Positions 63,715-64,000 of a DNA stretch of 64,000 bases are shown piece after piece. Origin of the DNA: an uncultured Desulfobacterales bacterium (GTDB lineage Bacteria > Desulfobacterota > Desulfobacteria > Desulfobacterales > UBA11574). The DNA is taken from the NCBI GenBank assembly GCA_937998305.1, contig CALLDL010000018.1, positions 1 to 64,000 of the forward strand, in the 5' to 3' direction. Position 1 is the stretch's first letter. Each line of letters opens with the position of its first letter. Below the pieces are notes generated by a model that was not told the DNA's origin, did not search any database, and was given only the letters and a program-made list of their open reading frames with translations. A program made the position numbers and the translations under genes.

Positions 63715-64000
63715 ATGAACAAGACTGCAAAAAAAAAGGGTTACAAAAAAAGACCCGATAAAATAAAAAAGAAAAATTCGGATGATATTAAAAAGCCGGG
63801 GCATTCTTCCTCAGACACCGCTCTAGTAAAATTTGATCCGCTTCAGCGCTATCTGTCCGAAATAAGCAAATACAAGCTTCTCACCAGAGAGCAGGAAATC
63901 GAGCTGGGTAAAAGAGTTCAGGAAGAGGGAGACACAGAGGCTGCTTACGTTTTAGTAACAGCCAACCTGAGGCTTGTGGTTAAGATCGCGCTTGAATTTC
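63715..64000 (+). CDS. Sigma-70 family alternative sigma factor, 5' part (RpoH-like)
   Basis: The window ends inside this gene after 95 codons. A very basic N-terminal extension (about 1-38, rich in Lys) is followed by sigma region 1.2 (DPLQRYLSEISKYKLLTREQE) cut here to FDPLQRYLSEISKYKLL, then region 2.1 (LVTANLRLVVKIALEF). The lack of a full region 1.1, and the wording of region 1.2, suggest an RpoH-like heat-shock or general-stress sigma factor, but only the first third is visible. RpoS or a paralogue is possible. Confidence 0.75.
   Translation, partial: MNKTAKKKGYKKRPDKIKKKNSDDIKKPGHSSSDTALVKFDPLQRYLSEISKYKLLTREQEIELGKRVQEEGDTEAAYVLVTANLRLVVKIALEF

Overview
The window is ordinary chromosome from a Gram-negative anaerobe, most likely a sulfate-reducing deltaproteobacterium (Desulfobacterales/Desulfobacterota). 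The evidence is indirect. There is an lptCAB-rpoN-hpf-ptsN-rapZ-EIIA cluster of the deltaproteobacterial kind. There is also a HcyBio (old DUF39) homocysteine-biosynthesis gene and a hom-thrH pair. A c-di-GMP-I riboswitch is present, and many intergenic regions carry short imperfect palindromes. Base composition looks moderately AT-rich. No phage, CRISPR array or complete insertion sequence is visible.

Layout. 1-1190: two small envelope genes, then the initiator tRNA. 1235-7000 (minus): yggU-hldE-thioesterase, then thrH-hom-aminotransferase. 7592-13192 (plus): purM, tsaD, trkA-trkH. 13208-17682 (minus): RND efflux pump and its adaptor. 17683-21500: a gene-poor patch with a MITE-like element, a YVTN beta-propeller gene behind a c-di-GMP-I riboswitch, a decayed response-regulator gene and tRNA-Leu. 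21545-31389 (minus): secG, tpiA, gap, two PTS EIIA proteins, rapZ, hpf, rpoN, lptB, lptA, lptC, kdsC, kdsA. 31675-38954 (plus): M23 peptidase, HcyBio, thpR, recA, alaS. 39240-48031 (mostly minus): dapB, a MurU-AmgK-like fusion, plsB, rnhA, and a DUF1343/NamZ-like gene. 48571-56212 (plus): hybrid histidine kinase, SH3 protein, PBP1b with a TPR lipoprotein, bactofilin and a methyltransferase. 56327-64000: a diadenylate cyclase fused to YbbR-like domains, a DUF2914 protein, AsmA, a candidate sigma-54 small RNA, an orphan MotA/MotB-like pair, tRNA-Arg, and the start of an alternative sigma factor gene.

The genes converge on the cell envelope. hldE, kdsC, kdsA and lptCAB make and export LPS. The NamZ-like protein and the MurU-AmgK fusion could form a MurNAc salvage route, next to PBP1b and a possible TPR-lipoprotein activator. 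Hom, ThrH, HcyBio and DapB cover branches of aspartate-family metabolism. Two cyclic-dinucleotide systems are visible: c-di-AMP (CdaA-YbbR fusion, with TrkA as a plausible target) and c-di-GMP (riboswitch).

The least expected items are: a roughly 90-nt RNA candidate behind a near-perfect -24/-12 box, with a linker resembling the 3' end of 16S rRNA (60876-60991); the riboswitch with a long terminator/antiterminator leader (20222-20726); a TA-flanked palindromic MITE family with three copies; the CdaA-YbbR fusion; and the MurU-AmgK fusion. All function calls rest on reading the sequence by eye, with no database search.
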